This document shows, piece after piece, positions 27,240 through 38,672 of a DNA stretch of 64,000 nt. The position numbers were made by a program, and so were the translations under genes. Source of the stretch: Mytilisepta virgata. Taxonomy: Eukaryota > Mollusca > Bivalvia > Mytilida > Mytilidae. The stretch spans positions 1,798,001-1,862,000 of the forward strand of contig JAPWFG010000023.1 of the NCBI GenBank assembly GCA_028015205.1, read 5' to 3'. A model generated the notes under the pieces. The model saw only the letters and a program-made list of their open reading frames with translations. It ran no database searches and had not been told where the DNA came from. Within the stretch, counting starts at the first letter, position 1. The number at the start of each line of letters is the position of its first letter.

Positions 27240-27515
27240 CGAAAAAAAGGAATTAAAAATTAAAAAAATTATTATTACATGTTAAAAAAAAATTAAGAAA
27301 AAATAGAAAAATTATTAATTATATAAATAATAATAAAATTAAAAATTAAAAAATTAAGAAAATTAAGAAAAATTAGACAAATTATAAAATAATAAAATAC
27401 TTACCTAACCCTAAAATAATCTTATCCCTAACACTAGTACCACTTCAAAGTCATAAGGGATTGAGCCCAATCCAGCATTTGAAACATGACTTTGAAGTGG
27501 TACTAGTGTTAGGGT
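27240..27515. repeat. Partial second copy of the foldback arm and loop
   Basis: From about 27350 the text AAATACTTACCTAACCCTAA..., through GGGATTGAGCCCAATCCAGC to ACTAGTGTTAGGG, repeats the left arm and centre of the foldback at about 26610-26740. It breaks off after the loop, so it is a truncated tandem duplicate. Confidence 0.75.
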
Positions 27516-27949
27516 AAACGATTATCTTTAGGGTACTTTCAGGTCTGAGTACAGTGCAGAGCAGCGTTGAGCAGCAAAGAGCAAGAGAAGAGCAGCGATG
27601 ACGAACAGCAACAATCAGCAGGAGCGAAATGAGCAGGCGAGTAAGGTTAGCGATGAGCAGCAAGGAGTAGCAAAGAGCGGGATGAAGCAAGAGAAGAGAA
27701 GTGAATGCAATGAAATGGACCGCCGTTGGTAAGGACACCCATCCATTGGTGACAGCATTACTTGGAGGTAAGGGGAGATAATCCAATCCTACCGTTGGTC
27801 CTCACAGAAAATACTGAAAAGAGCGGGATAAGGGGAGATAATCCAAACGTATACTCTCGGACTTCGACATAACAGTGAGGGTATCAGATCGATAAAAGAT
27901 CCAGAGACGACCGAGAAGTGCGGGAAAAGGGAGATAATTCACATGGCAC
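27516..27949. other. Purine-rich sub-terminal region
   Basis: Degenerate GAGCAGC / AGCGATGA repeats (about 27550-27710) are followed by TAAGGGGAGATAATCCAA copies (about 27768, 27831, 27928). I see no gene. Its plus/minus open frames are low complexity. Confidence 0.5.
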
Positions 27950-28437
27950 ATCCGGGTCCGTGACTTACGTCACTTCCGTAATCAAATCATGGGGAAATCC
28001 ACTACTTCCGGTTGCGCATGCGCGCAAAAACCACTTCCGGTTCCTAGACATGCGCAGACCACACATCCGGGTCCTACCACGTGACTTGCGTCACTTCCGG
28101 CAACAAATGGCGCGAAAATCCATCACTTCCGGTTGCGCATGCGCCTGACTTCCGGGTACTTCCGGTTCCTACGCATGCGCAGATCACACATCCGGGTCCT
28201 GGCACGTGACTTACGTCACTTCCGGCAACAAATGGCGGGAAAATCCACTACTTCCGGTTGCGCATGCGCGCAAACCACTTCCGGTACTTCAGGTTCCGGT
28301 CACGTGACTTCCGGTTCCGGTTACGTCACTTCCGATGACGTCATTTCCGGTTCCGGTGACGTCACTTCCGGCTCCTCCTCGCTCCTCCACCACACCCACC
28401 ACCACAAATACGACTTTGCCTGTGCCCATATACTACT
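27950..28437. repeat. Right terminal inverted repeat, promoter-motif array
   Basis: The inverse of the left TIR: three NRF1-type palindromes (GTTGCGCATGCGC...), multiple ACTTCCGG (ETS), TGACGTCA, CACGTGAC and AAATGGCGCG/AAATGGCGGG sites. It ends GGCTCCTCCTCGCTCCTCC and CCCATATACTACT. Units differ from the left TIR by small indels and by an extra spacer near the end (CACCACACCCACCACCAC). Confidence 0.9.
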
Positions 28438-28443
28438 CCCCCC
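28438..28443. repeat. Right target-site duplication (CCCCCC)
   Basis: Exactly six C follow the right terminus before TTTTCAAA, matching the C tract at the left edge. Confidence 0.65.
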
Positions 28444-28641
28444 TTTTCAAAAAAACTATCGTAATCTGCTTATATTGGTATTGAATATGGCAATTGATCA
28501 TATTCATTAATTAAACATACTCTGATTTCTTTTTAAACTGATTCCCCCATCCGATGAGTGATCCGTAAAATTTAGTTTCTCCGCCGTATTCGACTCTGCG
28601 ATTAGTATCAATTGTTGTTGACGTGGGTGAAATCGTCAAAG

Positions 28642-28703
28642 ATGTCGACGTCAAAACAAAAGCGCCAGAAGACCTTAGACACCTTTTTTAAACAACCAAA
28701 ACG
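28642..28703 (+). CDS. First coding exon with a PCNA-binding PIP box
   Basis: ATG at 28642 opens 20 codons rich in Lys/Gln followed by a split codon and a perfect splice donor GTAAGT at 28704. The peptide contains QKTLDTFF, the canonical PIP-box pattern Q-x-x-(L/I/M)-x-x-F-F, flanked by basic residues (KQKR and KQPKR). Such N-termini occur in DNA replication/repair proteins and in some hAT- or TTF-type zinc-finger proteins of molluscs, so the gene family is undecided. The rest of the gene would lie to the right, but I could not find the next exon. The preceding 80 bp are GC-richer, like a 5' UTR. The Polinton right end lies 205 bp upstream. Confidence 0.6.
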
Positions 28704-29730
28704 GTAAGTAAATCTATACATGAAATGGTTGTTTTGTGTGATACCTCACTAATGACCATCCTCATCTACCCCAGGAGAGGGGGGGGGGGGGGGGGGGGTG
28801 TGCACTGACTATATATATGATACCGGGTATGTTCCGACAAACGCCGCTGCCATTTTCAGCTAAATTGTCTGAAATGGGGTTATGTTTTTTTTCGCCTTGC
28901 CTTGGAAGGGTCAGATTTGTCATACCATAGACAATTAATGGAGAGAATTCGGCATAAAAAATATCAAACCCTGACACTTTAACTATAAAATATACATGCT
29001 CCAAGTCAGGAACCGTTGCATTAGTGCATTTGACAATTATTTTATGTTTTTTAGCCAAAAAAAAAGGTCCAAAAATTTTTTCGCCTCGCTCCAATCGGCG
29101 AAAGTTTTATTATACGCCTAATCCCTTTCAAATATCCTGGAAACGCCACTGAACCCCCACCCTCAATCAAAAAGTGTACATCCACATTTTTTTCTACAAA
29201 CATTGTTTACATCCCTTGAAAATGCACGTATACCAAGTCCAGAGCATCAATCATTTGTTGAAATGCTCGTGACTTCCCGTTTGTCTGCTTTTTGTCACCT
29301 TAAATACTGTTCAGAAATGTGTCAGCATCATGAATTCTATAAATATCAAAAGCACTTATTCTTATTTTGAAGAATAGCAGCGGAAGTGACATACCGATTT
29401 TTAAAGCATACCCTAAAATGAGCATCGCCATGCACAGCATGATACAACTGTAACTTTGATCCTTTGTATCTCAGAAAAAATAAAACAGAAAAAAAAATGT
29501 TTGCAATCTTATGAAAGCAGTCGTCAAGGTGAATTAAAAGAAAATATCCCCATTAATTTAATGTTTACTGCAAGATGTTTTATTTTGGCCCCTTTAATCC
29601 CTTTCATCCCTGCAACGACAAAAGTGAGACAAAAATGCCAAGAGTAACTTATATTACACATCTTATGATCAACCATTTTAAAAAAAATCAGCAAAATTGG
29701 ATGAGAAAGTCCATTTCGCTGAACTAGTAT
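28704..29730. other. Intron-like or intergenic DNA with a G-run
   Basis: It holds a long poly-G (about 28777-28798) and no recognisable exon. A minus-strand open frame at 28762-29094 has no domain that I know and crosses the poly-G tract. Confidence 0.4.
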
Positions 29731-29732
29731 GC

Positions 29733-29886
29733 ATTATTGTTTAGGGGCCAGCTGAAGCCCCGCCACCGGGTTCAGGATTTTCTCGCTGCATTGAAGACCC
29801 ATTGGTAGCTTTGAGCTGTTTCCTGCTCGTTGGTTAGGTTGTTGTCTCTTTGACACATTCCCCGTTTCCATTCTCTATTCTATTTC
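29733..29886. repeat. Mussel-type dispersed repeat
   Basis: Text such as GAAGACCCATTGGTAGC and GGTTGTTGTCTCTTTGACAC ATTCCCC is, from memory, very common in Mytilus genomic and UTR sequence. It is one of my main reasons for the organism call. Confidence 0.6.
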
Positions 29887-30011
29887 AAAAATTAAGGTGT
29901 CCCTTTTTCGGTAAGAGATGGAAGAAAAAAACCAAAGATCATAAAAGCATAAAAATGAAATTTAAATTGGATAATTTTAACATTTTCAACGATCTGTGGG
30001 TGAAGCAGCTG

Positions 30012-30328
30012 TCTAATTGCCTCAATGGAAGCTATGCCACTGCATTGAAAAGAAAATAAAGAAGTGTGTTAAAAAGACATTATAGGATGCTGTTTATGTA
30101 CAAGTACCAAGGTCTGGTACGATTTACTAACTCGTGGTCACGACTTATCAATTCTCGAAGTAGTAAATCGTGGTCACGAGTTGATAAAGCGTTATGTCAT
30201 ATTTTAAATTAACATCGGGTGTGGCGGCCTTTTTTGGGTTGACAGTCCGAGTCATTTAGTACAGGATCCAAAATATAAAAAAAAAATCTTAGTCACCTAT
30301 GAAGTAGCCTTCAAGTTACTGCTTTTAA
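30012..30328. repeat. Dispersed repeat, copy 1 (5' portion)
   Basis: About 315 bp, from CTGTCTAATTGCCTCAATGG to GTTACTGCTTTTA, near-identical to 42473-42801. It includes the inverted pair CTCGTGGTCACGACTTATCA and TAAATCGTGGTCACGAG. The 3' continuation of the family is at 36496-36790 and 42801-43440. Confidence 0.8.
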
Positions 30329-30335
30329 AAAAGAT

Positions 30336-30674
30336 AGAAATGGGTTCACCAGAAAGGGACCTCATCAAATAATTGTCCGCTTGTCAGACCCGTCGGAAAA
30401 ATTCAGAATCCTTAAATGTGGCAAAAACCTCAAAGGTAACGGAGAATATCCAAATGTCTACTTGAACGAAGACTTAACTAAAATTCATAGTGAAATTTGC
30501 TATCATGCTAGGCAGTTGATCAAGAGGAAGAAGGTAAAGAACGTTTGGACGATAAACGGAAAAATTGTACTGAAGGACAACCTTGGAGGAGTGTACAATA
30601 TTAGTACAAAAGACTCACTCATGTCCGTAGCTTCGGAGCTAGATCCACAATTTGAAAGACCAGACAATTTCTAA
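30336..30674 (+). pseudogene. LINE ORF1-type fragment
   Basis: Open frame without its own convincing ATG (it begins inside a longer frame; 30381 is TTG). The text KGPHQIIVRLSDPSEKFRIL, YLNEDLTKIHSEICYHARQL, VWTINGKIVLKDN matches the C-terminal domain of ORF1-like proteins encoded upstream of the endonuclease/RT ORF in many invertebrate LINEs (R-x-LNEDLTK...WT-x-NGKI). It is joined directly to the dispersed repeat on its left, so probably a truncated insertion. Confidence 0.6.
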
Positions 30675-33191
30675 TTACATAAATTTCATAGAAGTTTCGT
30701 TTCACTTGTTATTTTTTTTATATATCAAACAATGTTTTTGTATGCATAGTTTTTTTTTCTCTCTTATTATTGTCAGTTTTGTTTTGTTTAACGCCTTTCA
30801 TATAGTAAGAACCAGTTTTACTATCATCGTACTATACACATAATTATAGTAAAATTTTATAGTAAATTCCAACAGGTTCATTGATCAAATTAGACCAATC
30901 AAAACATTTTTCCCACGGAAATAACGGATTTCATTGGTTGGAATTTTGTCGGTCACACTTGGCATTGTAAAAACATGTCGGTAGTATCCATGATGTTATA
31001 ATTACCGCGCAATGCTATTTCCATAGGAGGGGACCCCCGCCCCCCCCTTGTCTCAATTTATTTATATTTTCAGATACGAATTTGACCTTTACGGAAACAT
31101 TATTCTTAGATTAGTATAAGCACGTAAATTTGCAATATTATATACCAAATAATACATTCCCATTGATATTGTTGGTGAAAAATGAGGCTGAAAAAACTTT
31201 TTTCCCGGCACACGGTTTTTGAATAAGGAACTGGTAACCAGTTACTTATTCCTTATTGAATAAGGAAACGGGAATAAGTAACTAACGTGATATCCCTTAA
31301 ATATACTAAAGTTATTTAATCATATCATATCGTTAAAACAAAAGTCTGCGTCTTTCAACAGGTTAGAAAAGTTATTTAAACTGTACATATGTAATGTTTC
31401 ACAAGTTTACACTTTTGACAAAAATTAAAACTGTCATGTGTTGCTAGCCCTGGGCAGAAATTGTTTTTGGGAATTGTCAAAATGCCAGTTTATTGAAACA
31501 TGACATGTTTTCTTTTCGTGAGAATTATTGGGTTATAATGACCTGCAAAAATTAACAGGTTTATACAGTAATCAAAATATAGCTATACCTTTCATAACTT
31601 CTCAAGATAAATTGGCTTTAATGACAATACATATATTAGAAGTTAATTGTTTTTTAATAGCATTTTTGACAACAAAACAGATATAAACCTATATATTAAT
31701 AAATTATATTAAAAACTTTGATTTCTTTTTCCCATGTTTTTTTTTTATGAAATGGTGAATAGCAATAATACAAGCTGAATGAATGTTCAATAAATTGAAA
31801 TATTACTTTTTTGTTATATGGAATATATTGAAGTTTGTTATACCTGTTAATAATGCTTCATTATGTATGTTGAACAAGAATAAATCTGATGTCTTTTAAT
31901 CGTTTGGTTTTTTTTGGTTTACCATCAGGTGAAGGACTGATTGAGTAGTGAATGTACGGGGGGTAAATGTACACATGATCACTTTCCAAAGAAATACTTT
32001 GTTATGCAGATCTTTTTTAACCAGCTGCTTAAGCTATGAAATATCCCTGAATTGATAACTTGGTGCAGTCTGTAACATATCAGATTTTCAAGTTTCACTA
32101 CACATCAAAAGGAATAAGTTTTTAGCCATTTTAGCTACCGTCATCACTTTGCTTCCGTCATTAGACAATCCATCATCCCCTCAGAAACCACTGGACCAAA
32201 TTTAACTATGCTTTGCATGAATGTTTTTTGGAAGTGTGTGTAGAAGAAGTCATCATTTCGTTCTGATCAGATTAAAAACATAACCCCCAGAGGTAATTCT
32301 TGATTCTGATTGGTCCATTTTAAAATTTCTTCTCCTCTGAAAGTACAAAGCCAAATCTTTTCAAACTTCATAGGAATGATGATTGGAAAACCCTTTACAA
32401 AAATTCCTCCTTTGTGCTGATTGGATGGCATATCTGGTAAATACTATAGTGCATAGTTTCCCATTAAAGCCTATGGGAAATCACATTATTATTATTCCCT
32501 ATAAAACCAAAACCACGGGGTTAAATTGAACTAAACATTGCAGAAATCATTTTTGGATAAGTGTCTATAAAATTCCTTATTTTGTTCGGATCTGATTAAA
32601 AATATGACAGCAAGAGGCATTTCTTGATTTTGCAGGAATGACTCCTGAAAGGGTGTTTCTAAAAAATCCTCATTTTCACCGATAAAAAACATGGCCACCA
32701 GAGGCATTTCTTTATTTTAATTGGTCCAAAATTTTAAATTTCTTCTCCGAAACTACAATATCAATTCCTTTCAACTTTTTAGGAATAGTGACTGGAGACT
32801 CTTAACAAAAATTCCCGTTCCGTGCTGATTGGATGGTATAGCTGGTGGCTACATTGTGCTTAAGATTCCATTGAATCCTATTGGAATTTTATTTGCATCA
32901 TCTCCTGAACGACTGGGTCAAATTGAACCATACTTTGCAGGAATAAGGTTTTGAAGTATCTTTAAAAAGTCCATTCTGTTCGGGTTAAAAACACGAAAAA
33001 ACAGTTCTGTTGCTCCTTCAGATCAAAAACATTACAATTTAAAACATACTTTCAATACTCAAGTTTTTTCATTCAGAATGGTTGATTCTAACCACATATA
33101 TTTCATTACATATAATAATAAATGAAACAAAACAATCATTTTCTCATCAGTCAACAATCAAGGGTTCACTTATTGCTTTTCTTTTTTTAAA
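30675..33191. other. Non-coding DNA with decayed AGCTCACCTG-family body
   Basis: 30675-32090 holds no gene; a short palindrome, ACTGGTAACCAGT, lies at about 31230. From about 32100 to 33000 the text (TCCTCAGAAACCACTGGACC, CCAGAGGTAATTCTTGATTC, TTCTTCTCCTCTGAAA) matches the interior of the repeat at 34367-35975 in degraded form. Confidence 0.5.
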
Positions 33192-33287
33192 GAAAGCAAC
33201 TTGTTTGTTTTATACGTTATTCTTGTAATTTCCTGTGTAGAAAGCAACTTGTTTGTTTTATACGTTATTCTTGTAATTTCCTGTGTA
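33192..33287. repeat. Exact 48-bp tandem duplication
   Basis: GAAAGCAACTTGTTTGTTTT... occurs twice head to tail (33192-33239 and 33240-33287), apparently without differences. Confidence 0.9.
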
Positions 33288-33312
33288 GAAATTAACGCCG
33301 GCCTTTTGTCCA

Positions 33313-34383
33313 ATGATTTGTCATCCAGTTTATGTACAGTCATCAGTGTCGTCGAGTCCGAGTCAGGTCTTTTCCAGTTTATTTTCATTTATGCATATGA
33401 AATTTCAGAGTATATCACTCAAACTTGATTTGATTGCTGCTGAATATTCGGATCACGATTTACTATCATTTGCAGAGGGTTGGCTGAAACCAATTACTCC
33501 AGATAGTAGTCTACTTCTCCCAGGCTACCAAACTCCATTCCGAAGAGATCGAGTTGGCCGTCTGGTAGGAGATGTTATTGTTTATACAAAGGATGAAATT
33601 AATTATCGGCATAGGCAAGACCTTCAAGTTGGTATAGTAGAATGCATATGGCTTGAAGTTCAACTAAAAGATAAAAAATACCTCTATGGGACGTTTTATA
33701 TACCTCCAAATAGTAGCCCTCAAATATGGGAGGCTATGGAGCAATCTATAGAGCTGGCATTAAACTGTGATACTGATGTTATCATTACAGGCGATTTTAA
33801 TGTAAATATGCTGGGTAATAGTACATCACAAATTGATGATATTGTTACCCAATTAAGCCTGAATCAAATGATAACCGAACCCACTTATATAAGGGAACAT
33901 AGTGAATCACTGCTTGATTTAGTTTTGATTAGTGATCCACAAATTGTTTCCTATACATGCGTTGGCCCTCCACTATTAGACCAAGTCCGTTATCATATGC
34001 CTATAATTGGGACTTTAAATTTCACTAATGTAAAACGTAAACGGTTATTCAAACGTAAAGTGTTTCTGTTTAATAGGGGGGACTATGATTCATACAGACA
34101 TCACTTATCAAACATCGACTGGGATTCGCACTTCGTAAACGATGATAGTGATAAAACCACATTAAATATAACGCGTACTATTCTTGACGCCGAAGACGAG
34201 TATATCCCTAACAGAACTATAACTGTTAGAAGTAATGACCCTCCATGGCTTACGTACGACATCAAGCGTTTTATAGGCAGGAAAAATAGACTTCATTACA
34301 GAGCTAAACGAATTGTAGGCTCTCCGAACTGTGCACGTGGCAGCATCGAGACCGTTGATAATTTTTTAGCTCACCTGGCCTAA
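33313..34383 (+). pseudogene. LINE endonuclease (EEP) domain fragment
   Basis: A frame of 356 codons from an ATG at 33313; the domain proper begins at about 33395 with a QSIS.KLDLIAAEYSDHD block. Recognisable AP-endonuclease-like motifs of non-LTR retrotransposons are SFAEGWLKP, IECIWLEV-like text, YIPPNSSPQIWE, the strong VIITGDFNVNML, and a late DQVRYHMPIIGTL. The linker toward the RT follows (NDPPWLTYDIKRFIGRKNRL HY). The reading is cut at about 34366, where the AGCTCACCTG repeat is inserted; no RT follows. The frame is unusually long and open for a dead copy, so the insertion is fairly recent. Confidence 0.85.
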
Positions 34384-35975
34384 AAGGCCATGTGAGCTTT
34401 TGCCATCACTTTTCGTCCGTCGTCCGTCCGTCCGTCCGTCCGTCGTAAACTTTTCATTCAAACATCTTCTCCTCAAAAACCATTTGGCCAATTCCAACCA
34501 AACTTTGCATGAGTGGTGTATGGAAGGTCCCCAACAAAGATTCCTCATTTAGTTCTGATTGGTCAAGAAACATGGCCACCAGAGGCAATTCTTGTTTCTG
34601 ATTGGCTGATTTTCAAAAATCTTCTCCTCTGAAACGGCTTGGCAGATTGGATCGAGGCTTCATAGGAATGATATATGACATGTCCTCCACAAACGATCCT
34701 CATTTTATATTGATCCGATGAAAAACATGGCCACTGTTGCTAAAAATAGAACATAGGCGTAAATTGCTGTTTTTTGCTAATAACTCAAAAACCGTTACAG
34801 ATATCGAAAATCTGACATGGGGTAAAATTGATCAGCATGACAAAATCTACCTACCCTGAAATTTTGAAGGAAATTCCAAAACCCATTTAGGAGTTATTGC
34901 CCTTTTTTCGTCAAATTTTCAAAATTTTAACATTTTTTGTCATTTATCTCCAAAACTATTTGAGATAGAAGTGAAATGTAAGTTTGAAAAATGTTTGCCA
35001 TGTTGAGATCCACCTACCCTGAAATTTTTAAGGAAATCCCAAAACCCATTTAGAAGTTGTTGCCCTTTTTTGTCAAATTTTCAAAATTTTTTCATTCGAA
35101 AATCTTCTCCTCTGAAACCGCTGGGCCGATTGGTTTGAAACTTAATAGGAATGATCTATGACATGTCCTCTACAAACCATCCTCAATTTGTTTTGATCTG
35201 ACCTAAAACATGGCTGTCGTAGCTAAAAATAGAATATAGGGGTGCATGTGTTGTTTTTGGCTTATAACTTAAAAACCGTTACAGATATCAAAAATCTGAC
35301 ATCGGGTAAAATTGATCAGCATGACAAGATCTACCTAACCTGAAATTTTGAAAGAAATGCTAAAACACATTTAGGAGTTATTGCCCTTTTTTCATCAAAT
35401 TTTGAAAATTTAACATTTTTCGTCATTTATCCCATAAACTATTTGAGATAGAAGTGATATGTAAATTTGAAAAATGTTTGCCATGTTGAGATCTACATAC
35501 CCTGAAATTTTAAAGGAAATCCCAAAACCCATTTAGGAGTTATTGCCCTTTTTTTGTCAAATTTTCAAAATTTTAACATTTTTGCATTTATCTCCAAAAG
35601 TATTTGAGATAGAAGTGAAATGTAAATTGAAAAATGTTTGCCATGTTGAGATCTACCTACCCTGAAATTTTGAAGGGAATCCCAAATTCTATTTTGGAGT
35701 TATTGGTTTGTGTAATTTGAGGTCGGGTTCTGTTACATTTATTTAAGGTTCACCCTTATTCCTGGTCAATTTTATCAACTTCCTGCCAGGACTACCATCA
35801 TCAGGGAACATACATGTATTTTAACATTAAACCTTAAGAAAAATAAATCTTCAACAAATTTTCCCTGAACAATTGAACCAATTGAAAAAAAACTTGGTCA
35901 AACAGTTGATTAATTGTCCAATGAAAACCAGACTCCAGGTGAGCGATACAGGCTCTGGTGAGCCTCTTGTTCTTC
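34367..35975 (+). mobile_element. AGCTCACCTG bivalve repeat, copy A
   Basis: It begins with a hairpin (AGCTCACCTGGCC...GGCCATGTGAGCT), then (GTCC)n/GTCGTC-rich text, then TCTTCTCCTC, and ends ACTCCAGGTGAGCGATACAG, GCTC...GAGCC. The interior has two tandem blocks of about 550 bp (about 34680-35090 and 35100-35700) sharing GTTTGCCATGTTGAGATC and CCTACCCTGAAATTTT. CAGGTGAGC at the end complements GCTCACCTG at the start. It interrupts the LINE endonuclease frame. No transposase is encoded. Confidence 0.75.
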
Positions 35976-36217
35976 CATTGCAATCGGTATCATCTACAAC
36001 GGCAGCGTCACTTGTCCACATTACGATTTCATGTTCCGCCAACATCAGCATTATTTTTATTCGGATCCGACGCCTTGACTGCAAGTCAAAACTTTTCATT
36101 ACGATTAAACGATACATCCTGAGTACCAAAAGATTCACCTCATAATTCAATTTATCATTTTTTTCTAAATACTTCTTTCACTCATGCACTTCTTTTTTCT
36201 TTAAAGTTTTATCCTAT
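35976..36217. other. Spacer
   Basis: Open frames on both strands (for example minus-strand 35851-36150) without a recognisable domain. Confidence 0.35.
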
Positions 36218-36422
36218 ATATAGCCGTATAAATATAATTCCATTATGTAGCACTTGATTTATTTAATAAATATTTCTGAGACTTGTATATCAAGTTATTC
36301 AACTTATATTAATTCGTTTCCCAATATATATATTTTACCTTAATGATATACAAGTCTCAGAAATATTTATAAAATAAATCAAGTGCTACATAATGGAATG
36401 TATATTTATACGGCTATATATA
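36218..36422. mobile_element. MITE-like inverted-repeat element, about 205 bp
   Basis: TATATAGCCGTATAAATAT, CATTATGTAGCACTTGATTT, ATAAATATTTCTGAGACTTG at the left return as their reverse complement at 36343-36422. Arms are about 75 bp around an AT-rich loop. Confidence 0.8.
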
Positions 36423-36495
36423 TATTTATTATGTTAAAATTTACATGTGTATTTGTATTTGAGCTATATCTATTCATAAAATATGTTTACAATAA

Positions 36496-36790
36496 GTTAC
36501 TGCTTTTATGGCTGTTGGTTGGCATATTGTATATTCTTTTGAGCGATAAAGGCTCCTGAGAGCCTTTGATTTATTGTATGCATTTTATTCTAATGTGGTA
36601 TTGTTGTATACTGTATATGTTAATGTGCAATAAAATATTCTAGGATTTTGTTTTCAAAACTACAGCGGCCCGCAGAAAAACAACTTTTGGTCATGCCCTG
36701 AAATGTTTTGTATGTTTAGAAAAAGCTGTTAAGAAATGAAGTTTCATGAATCATTTTCACATCGGTGTTTGGGATATAATTTATCGTAAA
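36496..36790. repeat. Dispersed repeat, copy 2 (3' portion, uninterrupted)
   Basis: GTTACTGCTTTTATGGCTGT, TTTTGAGCGATAAAGGCTCC, AACTACAGCGGCCCGCAGAA and onward match 42790-43440. This copy lacks the insert found there and so gives the empty site. Confidence 0.8.
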
Positions 36791-37085
36791 GGAAATGTGG
36801 TTATGTAATAGTTATACACTGAGGGATAGGTGTGTCGGGATAAGAAACCCCGACGGCCGAAGTGTATAACTTACTTACACCCGATGCTAAACCATATATT
36901 TGTTTACATTGCATATAAAATGAAAAAGAACGGATATTATGTTTATTGACATTATCAAACCAAGATTAATAAAAAACTAGAGGCTCTCAAGAGCCTGTAT
37001 CGCTGACCTGGATTTAACTTTTCACCTTGAACAGGACTAAAAATTTAAGTGTTGCAGTCAAATTGGCTGGTTTTTCTATAGGGTT

Positions 37086-38060
37086 CTATGTTAAACTAAG
37101 TTCAGCTGTGGCAGTCGTCTTGGTTGACAGTCAAGGTCAATGGACACATTTCTAAAATAGAACCATCTTAGGACTATTTCTGCTAAGTCTTGTTCCAACC
37201 GGCTTTTTAAATTAATTTTCCTGTAGGGCCCTGTATTTAACTAACTTCGGCCGTGGCGGCCATCTTGGTTGACAATCCGGGTGATTGGACACATTTCTGA
37301 AAAAAATACAATCTAGGACCAATGCTGCCAAGTTTTGTTCCAATTGGTTCAGCAGTTTCAGACGAAACGAGTTTTGAGTGAATTTCCCATAAGGTCCTAT
37401 GCTAAAGTAAGTTCAGCTGTGGCGGCCCTCTTGGTTCACAGTCCACGAAATCGGACACATTTCTGAAAGAGAACCTCCAAAGGACCATTGCTGCCAAGTC
37501 TGGCTCCAATTGGTCAAGTGGTTTCAGACAAGAAGATGTTTCAATGAATTTTCCCATAGGGCCCTTTGTTAAACTAAGTTCAGCTGTGGCGGCCATCTTG
37601 GTTGACAGTCTGGGTCATCGGACACAATTCTGAAAGAGGACCATCCAAGGACCATTGATACAAAGTCTAGTTCTAATTGGCTTAGTGGCTTCAGAGAAGA
37701 ATATTTTTGAGTGAATCTCCCATAGGGTCCTATGTTAAACTAAGGTCGGCTGTGGCGGCCATCTTGGTTCACAGTCCAAGAAATCTGACACATTTCTGAA
37801 AGAGAACCATCTAAGGACCATTGCAGCTAATTCTGGTTCCAATTGGTCAAGTGGTTTCAGACAAGAGGATTTTTCAATGAATTTTACCTTAGGGCCCTAT
37901 TTTAAACTAAATTCGGCTGTGGCGGCCATCTTTGTTCAGAGTCCGGTCATCGGACATAATCATAAAAGAGAACCTCCTAAGGACCAATACTGGCAAGTTT
38001 GGTTACAATTGGCCTTGTAGTTTCATAGAAGAAGATTTTAAAAATTCACCCCCCATTTTT
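37086..38060. repeat. Tandem array of about 167-bp units inside copy B
   Basis: Six to seven units each carry a GGGCCCTATGTTAAACTAAG-like phrase, CAGCTGTGGCGGCCATCTTG and a CATTTCTGAAAGAGAACC block. Starts are near 37086, 37231, 37396, 37564, 37730 and 37897, i.e. a period of about 145 then 165-168 bp. Confidence 0.8.
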
Positions 38061-38672
38061 TCTATTTTTAGTAACAGCAGCCTTGTCGGTTGGAAGTCGC
38101 GGATGCCGGACATGATTTTGGAAGGGGTCAACCAAGGACCACTGCATTTAAAGTTTGGGTCTAATTGGCCCATTGGTTTCAGAGGAGAAGATCTTTAAAG
38201 GAAAGTTTAAGTCGGAGGTTGTCTTTAAAGGGCAAAACATCCTATAAGGGGTAAATCAGTGATTTTGGTCATGTTTATTTGTAGATCTCACCTTGTTCAA
38301 CATTTTTGCTGTTTACAGTTTGTCTTTATCCATAATATTATTCAAGATAATAACCAGAAAGTGCAAAATTTCCTTACAATTAACGATTCAGGGACAATAA
38401 CCCAACAAAGGGTTGACCGATTCGTCTGAAAATTTCATGGCAGGTAGATCTTGATCTGATGAACATTTTACCTCCATGTCAGTTTTGCTCTGCTTTAGTT
38501 TTTGAGATATTTGAAAAAACTGTAGTTTACCCATATGTTCTATTTTTAGCCATGTCGGCCATGTTGGTTGGCAGGCGGGGTCATCGGACACATTTTTTAA
38601 ACAAGATACCCAATGATGCTTGTGGCCAAGTTTGGTTCCATTTGGTCCAGTAGTTTCAGAGGAGAAGATTTT

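Larger units (their letters stand above)
12818..28437 (-). mobile_element. Complete Polinton/Maverick (adintovirus-like) element, 15.6 kb
   Basis: Terminal inverted repeats start AGTAGTATATGGG at 12818 and end with the complement CCCATATACTACT at 28437. Length (15,620 bp), the AG-start termini, the 6-bp flanking duplication and the gene set all fit Polintons: protein-primed PolB, RVE integrase, adenain-like protease, A32-type ATPase, DJR major capsid and penton proteins. All genes are on the minus strand and every core ORF is open from ATG to stop, so the copy is recent or under selection. GC content is clearly higher than in the flanking host DNA. Because it encodes both capsid proteins and the packaging machinery, it may be the integrated form of a virus (adintovirus in current usage). 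Confidence 0.93.

Noticed and set aside
28762..29094. 110-codon minus-strand frame
   Set aside because: It ends in a proline run produced by the poly-G tract; the rest is unrecognised.
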